Assembly: GCA_964650085.1 (NCBI GenBank)
Contig: CAZYSE010000020.1
Location: 1 to 17,295 of the forward strand
Source of the DNA: KLAP211 sp964650085
Lineage (GTDB): Bacteria > Patescibacteriota > Dojkabacteria > J137
Reading direction: 5' to 3'
Length of the DNA: 17,295 nucleotides
Part shown: one piece after another, positions 15,719 through 17,295 of the stretch
How positions within the stretch are numbered: the stretch's first letter is position 1
Layout: each line of letters starts with the position of its first letter
Made by a program: the position numbers and the translations under genes
Notes under the pieces: generated by a model
The model's database searches: none
What the model was told of the DNA's origin: nothing
The model's input: the letters and a program-made list of their open reading frames with translations, nothing else

Positions 15719-17295
15719 GAAGCAAACGCTATCCAATTAAATGAAACATTGAAAAGCGCTGGAGCAAATAATTTAATTTTAAAACCGAAAGGAGTTACTT
15801 CATCAACGTAATAATTGCCTACATCTGCACCAGAAGCCAAAGTTACATTAACTATTGGAGTAGAAGAGAGTGGTTTGCTAAACAGGATTTCAACTTCTGA
15901 TGTTTCTGCAAGTAAAGTTGCATTACCTAAGTTGTTTGCAGCGAATGTTACTTCGTCTCTAAAGTTTACTACTCCAGCAAAGTTTGCACTTAGGAACTCG
16001 GACACTGCAACAATCTCCTGTTCTGTCTGATTATTTTGAGTTTCGATTTCTTCTAAACCTGGGTAATCTACGTCATTTAAGATAAGAGTTTTAAATTCTT
16101 CATAATCTAGTTTGAATTGATCAAGTTGAGAACGTAAGTCTGCTAGTGTGAAGTTAATTGTATCTACATCTGGATCTTCGTTTTGAGGGATTGTATTTAA
16201 TGTGGAAATTTCACTTTCAATTCCTTCAATGATAGTTTGTTGCTCTTTAATCGCGTTGGTAAGTAGAGCAGAAATTAGTTCATAATTAACTCCTTCAATT
16301 TCTCCATTTCTAGAGAATGCTAATCTAGAATCAATTTCCGCAACTTCTTCAGCTATAAATCCTAAGCTTGAAGCTCCTGTAGGATCGAAAGTAAAGCTAA
16401 CAGGTCTTAAATTCATAAGCTCTGATAAGCCTAATTCTAAATTCTGAACGTTAGACTTGTACTTTCCAGACGAAACATTACAAACTCCTGCTTGTGCAAT
16501 CATTCTTCCCGTAGCGTCTATACACAGGTATTGAGTAGATGGGCTAACTGAGCTAACCATTCCGCTCAAGTCAATATTACCTGACTGATGAATTCTAATT
16601 CGAGTAGTACCTGCAGTTTGAAGGAACATATCTCCTGCTGCTACCCCTCCCGCACCTGTAGATAAAACTACAGTACCTCCTATTCCTGCTGTCGATGCAC
16701 CTGCTAGTAGGAATATATCTCCTCCTTGTCCTGTTCCAGTAGCAGCACCACCAGTAGCATTGAAAGTACCACCTGCACCGTTAACGGCTGCTCCTAATTG
16801 GAAAGTTACATCTCCGGCCTGCCCAGCATTAGATGCGCTACCAGAGTTGAAGAATAGTGATCCACCACCGTCGTTTGTTGCTGCTGAACCATTTCCACCA
16901 GCAAAAGTTATTGAGCCTCCAAATCCGCCCGTTACACCTCCCCTACCGGTTATAAAACCAATACTTCCTGCCGTCGCATTGCCTGTTGGAGCGCCTNNNN
17001 NNNNNNGATCCTGTATTAATAGTTACGCTACCTGCATTTCCAGAACTTGCTCCTCCTGAAACTATCTGGATATTTCCTCCTTGCCCTGAGTTAGCTTGTC
17101 CACCGTAAAGGTTTATACTACCAGCCGTTCCAAATACAGCGTTAAAGTTTGCTGCTCCGTTCAAATTAATATTTGCAGATTGCTCAAAACTTGAATTAGT
17201 TCCATTTAAACTAATTGTAGCACTACTACTATTTGTGTAGCTTGCAGAACTGAGGTTAACGTCTCCACCACTAGTAGAATTGACTCCATACATTT
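15712..17295 (-). CDS. Glycine-rich fibre protein with S74 chaperone, N-terminus outside window, interrupted by an assembly gap
   Basis: The frame is open from the stop at 15712 up to the N run at 16997 and resumes beyond it one frame over, so the ATG at 16629 is internal, not the start. Order of parts: glycine-rich repeats of about 20 residues ('GQGGNIQIVSGG' type) to about 16640; a 'TTRIRIHQSGNIDLSG' strand; a Cys pair; an S74 chaperone with the dyad Ser and Lys in SSGKYK (S53 and K58 counted from 16629) and 'LGFIAEEV'; a long acidic coiled coil; and a beta-rich terminal domain ending FNWIAFASN. The same C-terminal plan is found in the 1762-residue protein. The chaperone should trimerise and mature the fibre (family knowledge). 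An N-terminal membrane anchor is expected but lies off the window. Confidence 0.85.
16456..16473 (-). other. S74 Ser-Lys dyad site of the right-end fibre
   Basis: Codons for SSGKYK. The spacing from the first Ser to the last Lys is five residues, the same as in SDSRLK of the neighbouring fibre, so the dyad appears intact despite a different surrounding sequence. A cysteine pair 14 residues apart ends three residues before the Ser. Confidence 0.7.
16640..17295 (-). repeat. Glycine-rich repeats of about 20 residues
   Basis: Units such as 'GGSITFAGGNGSAATNDG', 'GGSLFFNSGSASNAGQAG' and 'GGDIFLLAGASTAGIG' follow the pattern GG-x-(I/V/L)-x-(F/L)-x-x-G with a loop of about 10 residues. Alternating short beta strands and Gly/Ala/Ser loops suggest a stacked beta structure; I know no specific function. 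Confidence 0.7.
16997..17006. other. Assembly gap (10 N)
   Basis: Ten N bases inside the right-end fibre gene. Left of the gap one base of a codon remains, and right of it two bases remain, so the missing sequence must be a multiple of three if the gene is intact. The 10-N length is therefore a placeholder, probably caused by collapsed repeats. Confidence 0.95.

Noticed and set aside
15712..16629. Complete 305-residue gene starting at the ATG at 16629
   Set aside because: The frame stays open upstream with continuous glycine-rich repeats of the same protein, so this ATG is internal.
16943..17293. Separate 116-residue gene on the minus strand
   Set aside because: Its last codons are read through the N run in the wrong frame. 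It is the upstream part of the right-end fibre gene.
10149..17295. Prophage tail-fibre region
   Set aside because: S74 domains are typical of phage tails, but the fibre whose N-terminus is visible in this stretch (1762 residues) carries an N-terminal membrane anchor, and there are no capsid, tail, lysis, integrase or terminase genes nearby.

Overview
The window looks like chromosomal DNA of an AT-rich bacterium, most likely a member of the Patescibacteria (Candidate Phyla Radiation). This is inferred from gene types: very long, low-complexity surface fibres anchored by one N-terminal membrane helix, phage-type S74 (intramolecular chaperone) C-termini, two small single-pass membrane proteins of kinds I associate with that group, and starts without Shine-Dalgarno sequences. 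No marker gene is present, so the taxonomy is tentative. All genes I accept lie on the minus strand and are described in that direction, from right to left.

Right end (17295 to 15712): the C-terminal part of a glycine-rich fibre protein ending in an S74 chaperone and a beta-rich terminal domain, interrupted by a 10-N assembly gap. A good sigma70-like promoter (15589..15617) follows and drives an apparent operon. The operon holds a 42-residue membrane protein (15430..15558), a 1762-residue modular S74 fibre that overlaps it by 8 nt (10149..15437), and a 246-residue single-pass membrane protein with a duplicated motif (9361..10101). It is closed by a clear intrinsic terminator (9304..9341).

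Middle (9258 to 8072): a soluble 236-residue protein of unknown function with a TATAAT box almost on top of its start, then a 143-residue single-pass membrane protein.

Left (8016 to 1): a second cassette of the same design. A promoter sharing a 13-nt element with the first precedes a 56-residue membrane protein (7846..8016), which overlaps the start of a giant fibre of at least 2620 residues (1..7862, C-terminus outside the window). That protein consists of Cys-loop modules, 'VNGV' repeats, and hundreds of residues of YadA-type 'SxAfG' head repeats with nested duplications of about 290 and 992 residues.

Taken together, this is a surface-fibre locus: three giant, probably trimeric fibres, two of them each coupled to a small membrane protein. 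The small proteins may help insert, assemble or anchor the fibres; that role is inference. No RNA genes, CRISPR arrays, transposons or phage structural genes were seen, and no gene-free stretch exceeds about 160 nt.
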